From Blastochloris viridis (GTDB taxonomy: Bacteria > Pseudomonadota > Alphaproteobacteria > UBA2136 > UBA6156): 64,000 bases of DNA. Within the stretch, counting starts at the first letter, position 1, and each line of letters starts with the position of its first letter. The notes beneath the pieces are model-generated. The model saw only the letters and a list, made by a program, of their open reading frames with translations, did not search any database and was not told the origin of the DNA. Location: assembly GCA_005768725.1 (NCBI GenBank), contig VAFM01000002.1:124001-188000 (forward strand). Direction: 5' to 3'. Of the stretch, positions 1 through 11,500 are shown piece after piece. Position numbers and translations under genes: made by a program.

Positions 1-185
1 ACCTCCACACGGTCCACATGCAGGGTGCTCACCACATTGCCGCGCAACCCACTCAACCGCACGCCCACATCCATACGGTTCACCAGTGTCTCAACGGCAC
101 CGCTCGCCCACAGGCCCACAAGTGTCAAAACAACGACAAGCAGCAAAGCTGCAATCACCAGTAAAACGCGCAGTAAAACCTTCAT
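1..185 (-). CDS. tamB: TamB translocation/assembly protein, N-terminal fragment
   Basis: Only the first 61 codons lie in the window; the gene continues past the left edge. The product begins MKVLLRVLLVIAALLLVVV, a short basic start followed by one hydrophobic segment, as expected for the inner-membrane anchor of TamB. TamB bridges inner and outer membranes and works with TamA in outer-membrane protein insertion and lipid traffic. The ATG overlaps the tamA stop codon by one base (TGATG), so the two are translationally coupled. The call rests mainly on the tamA neighbour; an unrelated AsmA-type protein cannot be excluded from this fragment. Confidence 0.75.
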   Translation of the reverse strand, partial: MKVLLRVLLVIAALLLVVVLTLVGLWASGAVETLVNRMDVGVRLSGLRGNVVSTLHVDRVE

Positions 186-1993
186 CAGAACGACTGCCCG
201 ATACTCACGTAAATCGCATAACCTTCGGCGCCGATGTCCTTCCCGTTCAGCGGCACACCCACATCCAAACGTATCGGCCCGATCGCCGTGTAATAGCGCA
301 GACCAGCTCCTGCCCCCATGTACAATTCACCCATGTCCTTCGGCAGGGCATCAGCATAAACATTCCCGGCATCTAAAAACGTGACAAAGCCAAAGTCATT
401 CGTAAACCGCGTGCGTACTTCCGCACTCCCCACCACAAAGCTGCTCCCACCAATGGGCTTGTTATCCGGCCCGCGCGGCCCGATCGACTGATACCCGTAC
501 CCGCGGACAGATCCACCACCCCCGGCATAAAAGCGGATATCCGACGGGACGTTGCTGTCCTTGGCGCCGTAAATGGTCCCGCCGGTCACCTTCAGCGCCA
601 GGGTGGGGCTCAACGCAACGGGCGGGCTTACATAGGTCTGGGCGGTCAGTTGGGTTTTGACAAAGTCGCCGCCATCACCAAAGGTTTCCTTGTAGGGTGT
701 CACGCTCAGGTTGGCATACAGGCCTTTGCGCGGGTCCAGCACATTCCGGCGGTCGTCATATTCCAAAAATCCCGGAAACGACAGCAGTCCATAGGTATTC
801 TCACCCAAGCTATCCTCACTCTCGGTAAAGCGGTACCCCACACCTAGGCTCCCTTTCCAGTGACGCGCCAAGCGGCGTTCCAAACGTGCCGAACCTTCCA
901 ACGTGGTGGCCTTATACGCATCACGGTCCTCATCGGTCAGGCTACCGGCCAGAATCAGGTCCTGATCATCATGCCAGAATGCCGGCAGGCGCAAACTGGT
1001 ATTCACACCGATTTCTTCCTGCCCGATGGTCGTACCGGCCGTGAATTTTTCACCCCCGCCCATCAGGTTGCGGTGTTCCCAGCCACCGGTGACCGCAAAC
1101 CCCACATCACTCCCGTAACTCATCCCAGCCCGCAGGGTACGCGGCGCACGTTCGGTCACGCCAATGGTCATCGGCACGGTGCCCGAGGCATCTGCTGTCG
1201 GCGGATAGGTAATACTGACCACCGAGAACAACTGCGTCTCCATCAGCTTTTCCTGCGTATCGGTCACGCGGCTGGCCCTAAAGCAGCGTCCCTCACGCCA
1301 ACTTACCTGACGCAGCACAACTTCGCTCCGCACGTCTTTATTGCCCTGCACGGTGGTGGGTCCAAACACCGCCTCATCACCCTTATCCACCACATACACC
1401 ACTTCCGCGCGGCGCCCGCCGCGGTACATGCCGTCATACAGCCGCACCTGCGGGGTCACATTCAGGTGCAGCACACAGGCGCGCTCGCCAAGAGCATCCA
1501 AAACAGTGGTGGCATCTTCTAGAATCTGTTTGGCTTCAATGTAATCGCCGCGCTTTTGCCCCAGCGTCTGTTCATCAAACGCCTTCAATGGCGCCTTGCC
1601 CTGCCAGTCGATGTTTACATCAGCGATCCGCGCCCGCACACCGGGTTGAATGCGATACACCAGTACCGGCACCTTCTCTTCGTTTTCGCGAATATCCTGC
1701 ACCAGAATCGCGTCGTAATAACCGCGCGCCTGCAAGGCCTGACGTACACGCCCACCACGCACTACCAACTCACGTTCCAACCCTTCGCGGTCGGTCACTT
1801 CGGTGTCACTTTTGGGTTCATCCAGCTTCAGCTCTTTCAACCAGGCATAGGTCGCGTCATCAATGCCGCTGAATTGTACTTTGTAATCAAGGGTATCTTT
1901 GCCAAACGGCCAGTACCAGGCGGCCTGCGCAGCCATCGGCAGGGCCATCAGCCCCAACAATGCAGCACACAGCAAAACCCCCCGCAGTTTCAT
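185..1993 (-). CDS. tamA: TamA, Omp85-family outer-membrane assembly protein
   Basis: The 602-residue product has a signal peptide (MKLRGVLLCAALLGLMALP, then AAQA), POTRA-like repeats over about residues 30-265, and a C-terminal beta-barrel with glycine/aromatic alternation. It ends in YVSIGQSF, the terminal phenylalanine typical of proteins recognised by the BAM complex. Omp85/TamA proteins help insert outer-membrane proteins together with TamB, whose gene follows directly. An upstream in-frame TTG exists at 2011, but the ATG at 1993 places the signal peptide correctly. BamA is less likely because the protein is shorter and has fewer POTRA repeats. Confidence 0.88.
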   Translation of the reverse strand: MKLRGVLLCAALLGLMALPMAAQAAWYWPFGKDTLDYKVQFSGIDDATYAWLKELKLDEPKSDTEVTDREGLERELVVRGGRVRQALQARGYYDAILVQDIRENEEKVPVLVYRIQPGVRARIADVNIDWQGKAPLKAFDEQTLGQKRGDYIEAKQILEDATTVLDALGERACVLHLNVTPQVRLYDGMYRGGRRAEVVYVVDKGDEAVFGPTTVQGNKDVRSEVVLRQVSWREGRCFRASRVTDTQEKLMETQLFSVVSITYPPTADASGTVPMTIGVTERAPRTLRAGMSYGSDVGFAVTGGWEHRNLMGGGEKFTAGTTIGQEEIGVNTSLRLPAFWHDDQDLILAGSLTDEDRDAYKATTLEGSARLERRLARHWKGSLGVGYRFTESEDSLGENTYGLLSFPGFLEYDDRRNVLDPRKGLYANLSVTPYKETFGDGGDFVKTQLTAQTYVSPPVALSPTLALKVTGGTIYGAKDSNVPSDIRFYAGGGGSVRGYGYQSIGPRGPDNKPIGGSSFVVGSAEVRTRFTNDFGFVTFLDAGNVYADALPKDMGELYMGAGAGLRYYTAIGPIRLDVGVPLNGKDIGAEGYAIYVSIGQSF

Positions 1994-2215
1994 GGGCCTA
2001 CAACACCACAAAAGCGGCTTTCCGCCTAGGGTTTAGCGCGTTTTTCAAACGTTCCGATGCCCTTTTGCGGCGCACCAAATATCCTACCTAGCGCAACCCA
2101 CTGAATTACATACATTTTAACTCATACCGCACTGCACACCTACCCCCTGTCAGGCCGGTAAAAGAAGGATATTCTAAACCCAACAACCATAAAATTGTCG
2201 TGAGGAGAAAGCACC

Positions 2216-4177
<1,962 letters not shown>

Positions 4178-4195
4178 AGCTGAGAGCCTCCGCGT

Positions 4196-4226
4196 AGCCC
4201 TCTTGTGCCTTGCATACAAGAGGGCT
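4196..4226 (+). terminator. Hairpin downstream of acs
   Basis: A perfect 11-bp inverted repeat, AGCCCTCTTGT and ACAAGAGGGCT, encloses a 9-nt loop right after acs. It is not followed by a T-run, so it may act as a 3' end stabiliser rather than an intrinsic terminator. Confidence 0.55.
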
Positions 4227-4314
4227 ATTGTCGCGCCGACCAGCTACCCCGATTCTGTAGCGGTACATCGACTTTTTCCAGGCATCCGCCTGATTATCAT
4301 GGAAAGGCGCCCCT

Positions 4315-4689
4315 ATGCTCCACACTCCAAACATTATGGCAATCTCCGCAGGCCACTCATCCACCACCAATTGGATAAGCCGCACTGAGACACGCCGCTT
4401 TTTCGATCCGAACAGCAAGAATGGGCATTTGATCAAACCCCCCTTGCGCCACCGGTTGAAAAAACTATTCGAAGCGGCAGGAGAACCGCGCCGGATCATC
4501 TTCGACAATGTCCCTGCCCTCAGCTTCGACCAGAAAGCTCCTTACACGCATCAGGCGTATCATATCCTTCTTGTGTTTGAAGGCAGGTTCCTCGACTTTA
4601 CCGTTCGCGACAAAAGGCCAGGTATTGTCACTGTTCTGAAAATCGACGTCATGACCACCCGGTCATGGTCCACACGTTACACAGCCTAA
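4315..4689 (+). CDS. Small hypothetical protein
   Basis: A 124-residue protein that I do not recognise. It is basic, has no signal peptide or membrane segment, and its middle part (about 60-110) looks like alternating beta-strands (YHILLVFEGRFLDFTVRD), suggesting a small folded domain. Ribosome-binding bases (GGAAAGG) lie about 10 nt upstream of the ATG; a second ATG at codon 8 is possible. It sits alone between acs and an MliC-like gene and is closed by a good terminator, which supports a real transcription unit. Confidence 0.55.
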   Translation: MLHTPNIMAISAGHSSTTNWISRTETRRFFDPNSKNGHLIKPPLRHRLKKLFEAAGEPRRIIFDNVPALSFDQKAPYTHQAYHILLVFEGRFLDFTVRDKRPGIVTVLKIDVMTTRSWSTRYTA

Positions 4690-4705
4690 ATTTCTTTTCT
4701 GGCCA

Positions 4706-4737
4706 GCCTCTTTCCTTTCACGGGAAGAGGCTTTTTT
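4706..4737 (+). terminator. Rho-independent terminator
   Basis: GCCTCTTTCC pairs with GGGAAGAGGC around a short loop, followed by six T residues. It ends the small gene at 4315-4689. Confidence 0.85.
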
Positions 4738-4832
4738 AAGTCTTGAAATCCGTAATTCCCACCCCATACTCGCAACAATCCAACGCCTTGTGCATTATTA
4801 AACAAACCGAAGCCAAACAGAAAGATCACCCG

Positions 4833-5222
4833 ATGAAATACGCTCTCCTCACCGCTCCCCTGCTCCTGATGGCGTGTGCCACCAAGCAGGCCGAAGCTCC
4901 GCGTCCCACACATGTTTACGGCTGCAATGGTAGTGTTGCTAAGGTAGAGGCCAGTTATCCGGATGCCGACACGGCCATCATCACCATTCAAACCGACGAT
5001 AACCGCCCCACCTATACGCTCAAGCAAGTGGTTGCGGCCTCCGGCGCTAAGTACAGCACCAGCAAATCGTCCAATCCTACCACCGGTCACTTCATCTGGT
5101 GGACCAAGGGTAACAACGCCGTGCTGTTTACCACCGCCAAGTCCACCAGCCAGCCGGAATACGTGTATGAAAAACAACTGGCCACTTGCATGGTGGCTCC
5201 TTACACCGGCTCCGCCAAGTAA
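4833..5222 (+). CDS. MliC-like lipoprotein, putative C-type lysozyme inhibitor
   Basis: The product starts MKYALLTAPLLLMAC, a lipoprotein signal with lipobox LMAC and lipidated Cys15. The mature part (129 residues in all) shows the MliC pattern: a Y-x-C-x-G start (YGCNGS), an SGAKYS-like turn (ASGAKYSTSK), then WWTKGNNAVL and a C-terminal cysteine. MliC family proteins inhibit C-type lysozymes from the periplasm or membrane surface. The ATG at 4833 is chosen over the frame's upstream ATG because it begins the signal sequence. Notably the window also encodes lysozyme-like and LytM hydrolases at 38-42 kb. Confidence 0.75.
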   Translation: MKYALLTAPLLLMACATKQAEAPRPTHVYGCNGSVAKVEASYPDADTAIITIQTDDNRPTYTLKQVVAASGAKYSTSKSSNPTTGHFIWWTKGNNAVLFTTAKSTSQPEYVYEKQLATCMVAPYTGSAK

Positions 5223-5232
5223 TCCTTAGGAA

Positions 5233-5263
5233 TAAAAAAGAGCCCCGAAGGGCTCTTTTTTAT
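5233..5263. terminator. Bidirectional terminator
   Basis: AAAAAAGAGCCC-CGAA-GGGCTCTTTTTT is symmetric, with A-run and T-run, between the convergent MliC-like and AsmA-like genes. It overlaps the last bases of the AsmA-like gene. Confidence 0.88.
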
Positions 5264-7953
5264 TCCGCCGCCGGTGTTTCGGTCGGGGTCGTCTCGGTCG
5301 CTGCCGGAGTTGCCGCCGCCGGTGCCTGCTTCTTCTTGCCAAAGGCATTGAAGAGGTCATTCACCGTGCTGCTGGTAATGCCCTGACCGGAGATGATCCC
5401 GCCTAAAGCGCCACCAACGGCCTTGCCAGCTTCCTTACCCAAGGCTCCTTCAAGGGCCTCACCCGCCAGACGGCCCGTCACCTTGGCGGTAAAGTTCGGG
5501 TCGGCACCAATGTTCGGTGCAGTTAAAGCACCCTTGATAACCACCGGCACGGCCAGCATGTTGTCACCGGCGTTCAGGCTCGGTGTCAGCTTGTAGTTGA
5601 TGATCCAGGCCGGCAGGTCCACCGTGCCCTCACCCACCAGCTTCATGGCACCGTTGCCGGTCGCCACGGTCAGCTCATCGGTGGTGGCCACACCCTGACG
5701 GATTGTGTAACGCGCCTTCAGGCTGTCCACGTTACCGCTACCGTTGCTCGGCGCGGTAGCGCTTGTGCCCTGCACCAGGCGGGCGATGTTGGAAGCAGCG
5801 CCCATCATATTGGTGTACGGCAGCTTCCCTTCAGTAGCCGTCACGTTCAGCGTACCGTCCAGGTTCTGGGCCAGTTTGCGGGTAGTATCACCACGGCTGC
5901 TGAACTGCGCAGTGGTATCCAGCGGCAGTTGCACGCCCTTGGTAGCCAGTACCGGCACCAGTTGCTCCACACGCAGCTTGCTGGTGGTGGCATTCACAAC
6001 CAGCGCGGGCGTACCGGCGTGCTCCAGTTTTCCGGTCAGCTTCAGCGCACCACCATCCTTCAGGTTCACGCTCACATCGCGCACATCCAGCTGGCTCGGG
6101 GTGTTAAAGAGTTTCACCACCGCGCTGTCCATCGGCAGGCGCTTGCAGTCGATGCCCTTGGCGTTCACGGTAATATCAAACGCAATCCCGCGCAGCGCAT
6201 CTACATTAATCTTATCATCGGTCCATGGCGCATCGCTGCTGCTGGCACTGGGTGCATCCTTACTCGGTGCCGCGGTTTCCACCGGTACATCCACAGCGCA
6301 GTAGCCGAGCGCAGTCAGGTTCAGGCGCTTCACATCCAGGCTAGCAACCACATTCGTAGGTTTGCCCATCATGATGGACCCCTTACCGGTCGCTTCCAGC
6401 AACTGCGGCAGGTTCACGGCCAGATCATCGATCTTCAGCGTCCCCTTGCCGCTCACCGCCGCCTTGATATTAAAAGCGGTTTCCGGCAGCGCATCGGCTT
6501 CTACACCAAACCCTGCAGCCGCACTGCGCAGGTTGCTGCCGTCCAGGGCAAACGAACCATCCACGGCCGGGGTCGCTCCCAGCGTAACGGTCATATCGGA
6601 TTTCACACTCGCCACATCATCCAGTTGCGCGGTCAATCCCTTCACTTCGTAGGTCTGGCCACGGCCCTTTACGGTGGTCTTCACAGCAAGGCCCTTGGTC
6701 GGGTAAACCCCCTCCTGCCCGACTGCTGCCAGCAGGTTCTTAAAGTTTGGCGCGTTTACATTCAAGGTCGCATCGACATCCGGCATATCACCCTTGGGCA
6801 CAATGCGTACTTTACCAGAGGCACGCAGCAGAGACCCGATCGACGCCTGCAGATCTTCCAGTTCCACCGCATCCTGCCCGGCAAGCTTGGTCGAAACCTC
6901 AAAGCTACTGGCCGGGATCGTCGGCTGCTCGGCACCCAACGCCAATTCCGCCAGCTGGCGCAGGTTGCTGCCCTGAACCGAAATATCCCCCTTCGCACTG
7001 GGCGTGTCGCCAAGGTGTACTTCAGCGTCGCCACTGGCCTGCAACAGCTCACCCAAGCGGGTGGAGAAATTACGCAGGATCAGATTATCGCCACCCACAT
7101 CCACATCACCGCCAAGGCGGAAGGCCGCGGCAGGCGCCTGTGCCGGAGCCTTGCCCAGCAACGCCGCCAGCGTGCTCTTCAGGTTGGCCGTTTCGGCATT
7201 CACCAAACCAGCAAAAGCCTGCTGGTTACGCACGCGGCCGTTCATCGCCACGGTCAAACCAGCGGCTTCCAGCTTACCTTGCAGCGGGATCGTTTCCAGA
7301 TCCGCCACGTCCACGACCACACGGCCCTTTACGTCCTGATCATTCACCGTACCACTCAGCGTGGTGGTCGCCTCGGTACCCTCGGTGGCCGCATTCAGGC
7401 TCACATTCTTGGCAACAATCTTCTGCCCGCTTACCGCATCTTCATAGCGGGCATTCAGGTTGACAATATCAAGCTGAGTGGCGGCCAACATACCCAGCGG
7501 CAGTTGCTGGGCCTGTTCAACCGGAACCTCCGTCGCCTCAGCGGCGATCTTGTCTTCCGACGCTACATACGTATCCCAGTTAGCCTTACCGTCTTTGGTA
7601 CGGATAAGCGTGACGGTCGGGTTCGCCGCAGCAATACGCGTAATCTGCACATCCTTCCACGGCAACATACCGGTGCCCCAGTTCCATTGCAGTTGGGCTT
7701 CATCGGTCGAAACCATCGGCTTGTCATCGGCGCCCTTTACCACAACCTTGCCCATAGCCAGGTGCCCGGCAGGCCACAGCTTCAGCGTCACGGGGCCATC
7801 AAATTCCACGCCGTAACCTTGCTTTTTCACGGCCCATGCCGCCACACCACTCAGGTCGCTGTTCTGTACCCAGTACAGGGCGCCGCCCAGCGCCAGGGCC
7901 GAAACCCCTGCCAACGCCGCCAGACTGATCGCCGCAATTTTCCAAACCCGCAT
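5260..7953 (-). CDS. AsmA family protein
   Basis: The 897-residue product has one N-terminal membrane helix (about residues 5-28) and then a long periplasmic region of repeated beta-rich segments with many VDVADL/LNVNAPN-like stretches, typical of the AsmA/TamB/YhdP bridge proteins that span the envelope and move phospholipid. The end (KKKQAPAAATPAATETTP) is low-complexity Ala/Thr/Pro. The ATG at 7953 is preferred to upstream codons because GAGGGG lies 9 nt before it and the membrane helix then starts at residue 5. It is the second AsmA-superfamily gene in the first 8 kb, after tamB. Confidence 0.85.
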   Translation of the reverse strand: MRVWKIAAISLAALAGVSALALGGALYWVQNSDLSGVAAWAVKKQGYGVEFDGPVTLKLWPAGHLAMGKVVVKGADDKPMVSTDEAQLQWNWGTGMLPWKDVQITRIAAANPTVTLIRTKDGKANWDTYVASEDKIAAEATEVPVEQAQQLPLGMLAATQLDIVNLNARYEDAVSGQKIVAKNVSLNAATEGTEATTTLSGTVNDQDVKGRVVVDVADLETIPLQGKLEAAGLTVAMNGRVRNQQAFAGLVNAETANLKSTLAALLGKAPAQAPAAAFRLGGDVDVGGDNLILRNFSTRLGELLQASGDAEVHLGDTPSAKGDISVQGSNLRQLAELALGAEQPTIPASSFEVSTKLAGQDAVELEDLQASIGSLLRASGKVRIVPKGDMPDVDATLNVNAPNFKNLLAAVGQEGVYPTKGLAVKTTVKGRGQTYEVKGLTAQLDDVASVKSDMTVTLGATPAVDGSFALDGSNLRSAAAGFGVEADALPETAFNIKAAVSGKGTLKIDDLAVNLPQLLEATGKGSIMMGKPTNVVASLDVKRLNLTALGYCAVDVPVETAAPSKDAPSASSSDAPWTDDKINVDALRGIAFDITVNAKGIDCKRLPMDSAVVKLFNTPSQLDVRDVSVNLKDGGALKLTGKLEHAGTPALVVNATTSKLRVEQLVPVLATKGVQLPLDTTAQFSSRGDTTRKLAQNLDGTLNVTATEGKLPYTNMMGAASNIARLVQGTSATAPSNGSGNVDSLKARYTIRQGVATTDELTVATGNGAMKLVGEGTVDLPAWIINYKLTPSLNAGDNMLAVPVVIKGALTAPNIGADPNFTAKVTGRLAGEALEGALGKEAGKAVGGALGGIISGQGITSSTVNDLFNAFGKKKQAPAAATPAATETTPTETPAAE

Positions 7954-8038
7954 GATGGTATTCCCCTCGTTCTTCTCTCGTGCCGCAACCGCAGCGTTAG
8001 TCTTCTTGGCACTCATGCTAACGCACAGGCCGCACGGG

Positions 8039-9022
8039 TCAACCCTGGAAACCGGTGCGCGCGGCAAACGCTGCTACATGCTCGGGCAATGGTGCTTCAA
8101 GGTGCAAAAGCTGGCCGGTTTTGGGGTGTTTGATGGTCAGCTTCCACGCATGCAGATACAACGGAACCTTACCTTTGCTATGCAAGGCCTTACCGGCCTC
8201 TTTCACGTAGGCATTTCCGTATTTGTCATCGCCCAGCATGGGCAAACCGATATGCTCCATATGCACACGTAACTGGTTCATACGTCCGGTGTGCGGCACA
8301 CACGCCAGCAAGTGCAATACGCCGTCAGAGGCCAACCATTCCCAGCTCGTATGCGCCGGGTCGCCATGCTTGGCCACTTGGGCAAACGGCCCCACTTTCG
8401 CAATATTCGCCCTCACCTCACCACGCTTGGCAGGCAGGGTACCCACGACCACGCTCAGATACGTCTTCTCGGTCTCGCGCGCAGCAAACTGAGAGGTCAG
8501 CGCCGCCGCCATCGTGCGGTTCTTGGCACACACAATCAAGCCGGTGGTCTCGCGGTCAAGGCGGTGCACCAGCTTGGGCGCTTTCTCGCCATACACACTT
8601 TCAAAAATCCGGTCGAGGCTGCGCACCTGCCCGCCCCCCGCCTGCGCCGGTAATCCGGCAGGCTTGTTCAGCACCAGCATCGCGTCGTCTTCATACACGG
8701 TGCACGTCTCCAGCATCTCCATGTCGGCACTGGTGGCCTGATACGCCAGACCCGTAGCCTCGCGCTTGCCGCCACGCTCACCAAAATCCGCCGGATAGGT
8801 CACCACATCGCCCGTCGCCAAACGTGCATCCGCCTTGGCTTTCACGCCATTGATGCGCACTTTCCCGGTACGTATCAGCTTCTGCAAACCAATGTACGGC
8901 ACATCGGCAAACACGCCTTTCAGCCAGCGGTCAAGGCGCTGGCCGTCATGGCTTTCGGTCACTTTGCTTTCGCCAAAATCGGCTGTAGCCTTGCCTTTTT
9001 TAAACGGTCGATAATTAACCAC
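8039..9022 (-). CDS. RluC/RluD-family 23S rRNA pseudouridine synthase
   Basis: The 327-residue protein has an N-terminal S4-type RNA-binding domain (about residues 20-85) and a catalytic domain with HRLDRETTGL near residue 152, where the aspartate is the catalytic residue of the family. It isomerises uridines in 23S rRNA. The length fits RluC or RluD; sequence alone does not say which positions it modifies. Translation starts at GTG (9022), overlapping the end of the upstream alpha/beta hydrolase gene by 8 bp, so the two are co-translated. The AsmA-like gene follows after about 85 bp. Confidence 0.9.
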   Translation of the reverse strand: MVNYRPFKKGKATADFGESKVTESHDGQRLDRWLKGVFADVPYIGLQKLIRTGKVRINGVKAKADARLATGDVVTYPADFGERGGKREATGLAYQATSADMEMLETCTVYEDDAMLVLNKPAGLPAQAGGGQVRSLDRIFESVYGEKAPKLVHRLDRETTGLIVCAKNRTMAAALTSQFAARETEKTYLSVVVGTLPAKRGEVRANIAKVGPFAQVAKHGDPAHTSWEWLASDGVLHLLACVPHTGRMNQLRVHMEHIGLPMLGDDKYGNAYVKEAGKALHSKGKVPLYLHAWKLTIKHPKTGQLLHLEAPLPEHVAAFAARTGFQG

Positions 9023-9875
9023 TGAACCACAATCCCTTCCACATTTTCTGAAGGAATCCGTCCTTCGGTTCGGTCGGCTGACCCAAATTCACGCCTTCCA
9101 CAAACTGGCGCACCTTGTCCCAGAATCCCGCATATTCCAACATCGGAAAATGCCCGACATCAAATAATTCCAGCCACTGGGCACGGGGCAATGCATCGGC
9201 CAGCTTGCGACCACTACGCGCACTCACCAAAATATCGGCACTGCCATGAATAACCAGCGTCGGCATGGTCAAACGCTTCACCCATCCGGCACTACTAAAC
9301 ATCCCTCCCGCCGAAAGATGCGCCAGACTCACGCTCTGCGCCGGTAAAAACGCCCGACGCAACTCCAGAAACGCCCGGTAAACATGCGGCTCACGCTGAG
9401 CAAATCCGGGCCCGAATAACGGTTCATGCCCCTTGGCATCATTCTGCGCCATCAGCTTCTGAAACTCCCAGAACGGCATCCCCAGCTTCTTCTGCATCAG
9501 CGCCACATCAATCGCGGTATCCGGCTGGCCGCGGCTGGTGCTCACTAATATCAGCTTCTGCACACGGTCAGGCACTAAGCGCGCCAACTCCTGCGCCGCA
9601 TATCCCCCCAGGCTATGCCCCAGCAATACAAACTGCTGCACACCTTCCTTGTCCAGAATCTCCAGCACTTTCTTGGCATACGCCTTCGGAGAGAACGGTA
9701 TCGGCAACGGCATTCCATCCACACCGGGCGTATTCATGCGCAACACCTGCCATTCATGGCCCATCGCCGCCACGGCACCTTGCATCAGGTAGGCACCGCT
9801 GTTCACACCGGTCAGGCATACCAGCGTACCGCTCGCTCCACCTTCCGGAATATGACTTTCAAATACGGGCATCAC
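9015..9875 (-). CDS. Alpha/beta hydrolase
   Basis: The 286-residue cytoplasmic protein has the alpha/beta hydrolase nucleophile elbow GHSLGG (Ser about 88), an acidic segment HGSADILVS near 218, and a catalytic histidine in DVGHFPMLE near 243. An oxyanion-loop-like region (CLTGVNSGAYLMQ) follows strand 1. The substrate is unknown. It lies between rarA (18 bp upstream) and the pseudouridine synthase (8-bp overlap), so it is expressed with housekeeping genes, but this gives no direct clue to its substrate. Confidence 0.85.
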   Translation of the reverse strand: MMPVFESHIPEGGASGTLVCLTGVNSGAYLMQGAVAAMGHEWQVLRMNTPGVDGMPLPIPFSPKAYAKKVLEILDKEGVQQFVLLGHSLGGYAAQELARLVPDRVQKLILVSTSRGQPDTAIDVALMQKKLGMPFWEFQKLMAQNDAKGHEPLFGPGFAQREPHVYRAFLELRRAFLPAQSVSLAHLSAGGMFSSAGWVKRLTMPTLVIHGSADILVSARSGRKLADALPRAQWLELFDVGHFPMLEYAGFWDKVRQFVEGVNLGQPTEPKDGFLQKMWKGLWFSG

Positions 9876-9893
9876 ACGCGCTCTTTTACAGAA

Positions 9894-11198
9894 TTAGTCT
9901 TGATTCAGATCATCACGCAGTTTGGTAAAATAGGCCATGCGTTTCTGCATTTCGCGTTCAAAGCCGCGCGCCACCGGCTGATAAAGCGTCGGCCGCTCAA
10001 CACCTTCCGGCCAGTAATTCTGCCCCGAAAATCCATGCTCGGTATCGTGGTCATACGCATACCCGGCGCCATGCCCCAGCTCGCGCATCATCTTGGTCGG
10101 CGCATTCACAATGTGCTTGGGCGGGGCAATATGCGCCGTCGCCGCCGCTAACGCTTTAGCCTGATTATACGCCTTGTAAAGGGCATTGCTCTTCGGCGCC
10201 AACGCCATGTAAACCGCGGCTTCCGCCAGGCTCAAGTCGCCTTCCGGGCTACCCATGGTACGGTAGCTTTCCTGTGCCGCTATCGCAATCGGCAAGGCCT
10301 GCGGGTCAGCCAGTCCCACATCTTCCACCGCCATCCGTATCAGCCGCCGCGCCAGATACATCCCGTCCTCACCACCGGCCATCATGCGCGCCACGTAATA
10401 CATCGCCGCATCAGGATCGCTGCCGCGCACGCTTTTATGCAGAGCAGAGATCAGATCGTAATGCCAGTCGCCACCCTTGTCGTACAACGCCAGACGCGCC
10501 GGAATAGCCGCCTTCAATCCTGCAACATCCAGCGGCGTTTTGGCACGCAATGCGCTTACCAATTCCACCAGATTCAAAAAGTAGCGCGCATCGCCATGGG
10601 CCAAATCCAGCAAGGCACTGCGCGCCTCGTCGGTTACCGGCAGCGGCCCCACCACCTGTTCGGCGGTGAGCAGAATTTTCTCCAGATCCTCGCGCTCTAA
10701 ACTCCGCACCGGCAATACCGTGCAACGGCTTAGCAACGCATTATTCAGTGCAAAACTGGGGTTCTCGGTGGTAGCGCCCACCAGCACCAGCAGACCGCTT
10801 TCCACATGCGGCAAAAACGCGTCCTGCTGCGCCTTGGTAAAGCGGTGGATCTCATCCACAAACATCACGGTACGGCGGCCCATGCTTTGCAGATGCTTGG
10901 CCTCTTCCACAATTTTCCGTACATCCGCCACACCGGCCAATACTGCCGAAATCTGCACAAATTCCGCCCCGAACGCCTGCGCATACAGCCGCGCCAACGT
11001 GGTCTTACCGCAGCCCGGCGGTCCCCAGAAAATAACCGATTGCGGCACACCCGCTGCCATCAAACGGGTCAGCACACCATCCTCACCGACAAGGTGCTCC
11101 TGCCCCACCACGTCTTCCAGCTTTTGCGGACGCAAACGCGCGGCCAGCGGCTCTCCCACCGGCCCTAAACTTTCAAACAGCCCCTGCCCCGCTTTCAT
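9894..11198 (-). CDS. rarA: Replication-associated recombination protein RarA (MgsA)
   Basis: An AAA+ ATPase of 434 residues related to clamp loaders, acting at stalled replication forks. Walker A is GPPGCGKTT (about 59-67), Walker B is VDEIHR (about 113-118), with the sensor segment GATTENPSF and an arginine-finger segment LLSRC after it. The C-terminal half (RDADAAMYYVARM-like, HGAGYAYDHD) matches the family's oligomerisation domain. The start ATG at 11198 gives the expected N-terminus with LAARLRPQ. It is the first gene of a three- or four-gene minus-strand operon. Confidence 0.94.
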   Translation of the reverse strand: MKAGQGLFESLGPVGEPLAARLRPQKLEDVVGQEHLVGEDGVLTRLMAAGVPQSVIFWGPPGCGKTTLARLYAQAFGAEFVQISAVLAGVADVRKIVEEAKHLQSMGRRTVMFVDEIHRFTKAQQDAFLPHVESGLLVLVGATTENPSFALNNALLSRCTVLPVRSLEREDLEKILLTAEQVVGPLPVTDEARSALLDLAHGDARYFLNLVELVSALRAKTPLDVAGLKAAIPARLALYDKGGDWHYDLISALHKSVRGSDPDAAMYYVARMMAGGEDGMYLARRLIRMAVEDVGLADPQALPIAIAAQESYRTMGSPEGDLSLAEAAVYMALAPKSNALYKAYNQAKALAAATAHIAPPKHIVNAPTKMMRELGHGAGYAYDHDTEHGFSGQNYWPEGVERPTLYQPVARGFEREMQKRMAYFTKLRDDLNQD

Positions 11199-11500
11199 CC
11201 CCGAAACATAAGCTTTTCCAAGCCTTCCGGCAAGCTAAAGTCCAATATCCGCAAGTCCTGCATGGCAGGTCAGTCAACTATTTTGCCCCAGTTTGCAAAA
11301 GCGTGTGTTGAGCGGCTTCGGTCGGGCAACATTGTGTAACGTTTTTAGGAGGCGCAAGCTACTCACGCATTAGCCATGCAGCATGTCGCGCATTCATATC
11401 CCTCAACCCCGCTGACCCGTGATGGGGTCAGCTCTTAAAAAAGGGCCCACGTGCGCTACCACGTGGGCCCCATCCGGCAGCAAAAACGGAGACACTGACA
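11199..11500. other. Intergenic region upstream of rarA
   Basis: About 300 bp without a convincing gene. It holds a hairpin at 11411-11432 (GCTGACCC/GGGTCAGC) without a T-run, and a strong terminator for the minus strand at 11437-11470. The rarA promoter must be in the left part; I could not assign it with confidence. Confidence 0.6.
11437..11470 (-). terminator. Minus-strand rho-independent terminator
   Basis: GGGCCCACGTG and CACGTGGGCCC form a perfect 11-bp stem with a 6-nt loop; on the minus strand it is followed by TTTTTT. No minus-strand protein gene ends here, so it implies a minus-strand transcript from the 11.5-11.8 kb region. Confidence 0.8.

Noticed and set aside
5929..8133. Plus-strand open frame of 734 codons
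   Set aside because: It runs antisense to the AsmA-like gene, is very rich in His, Arg and Gln, and has no ribosome-binding site; it is a shadow of a GC-rich gene.
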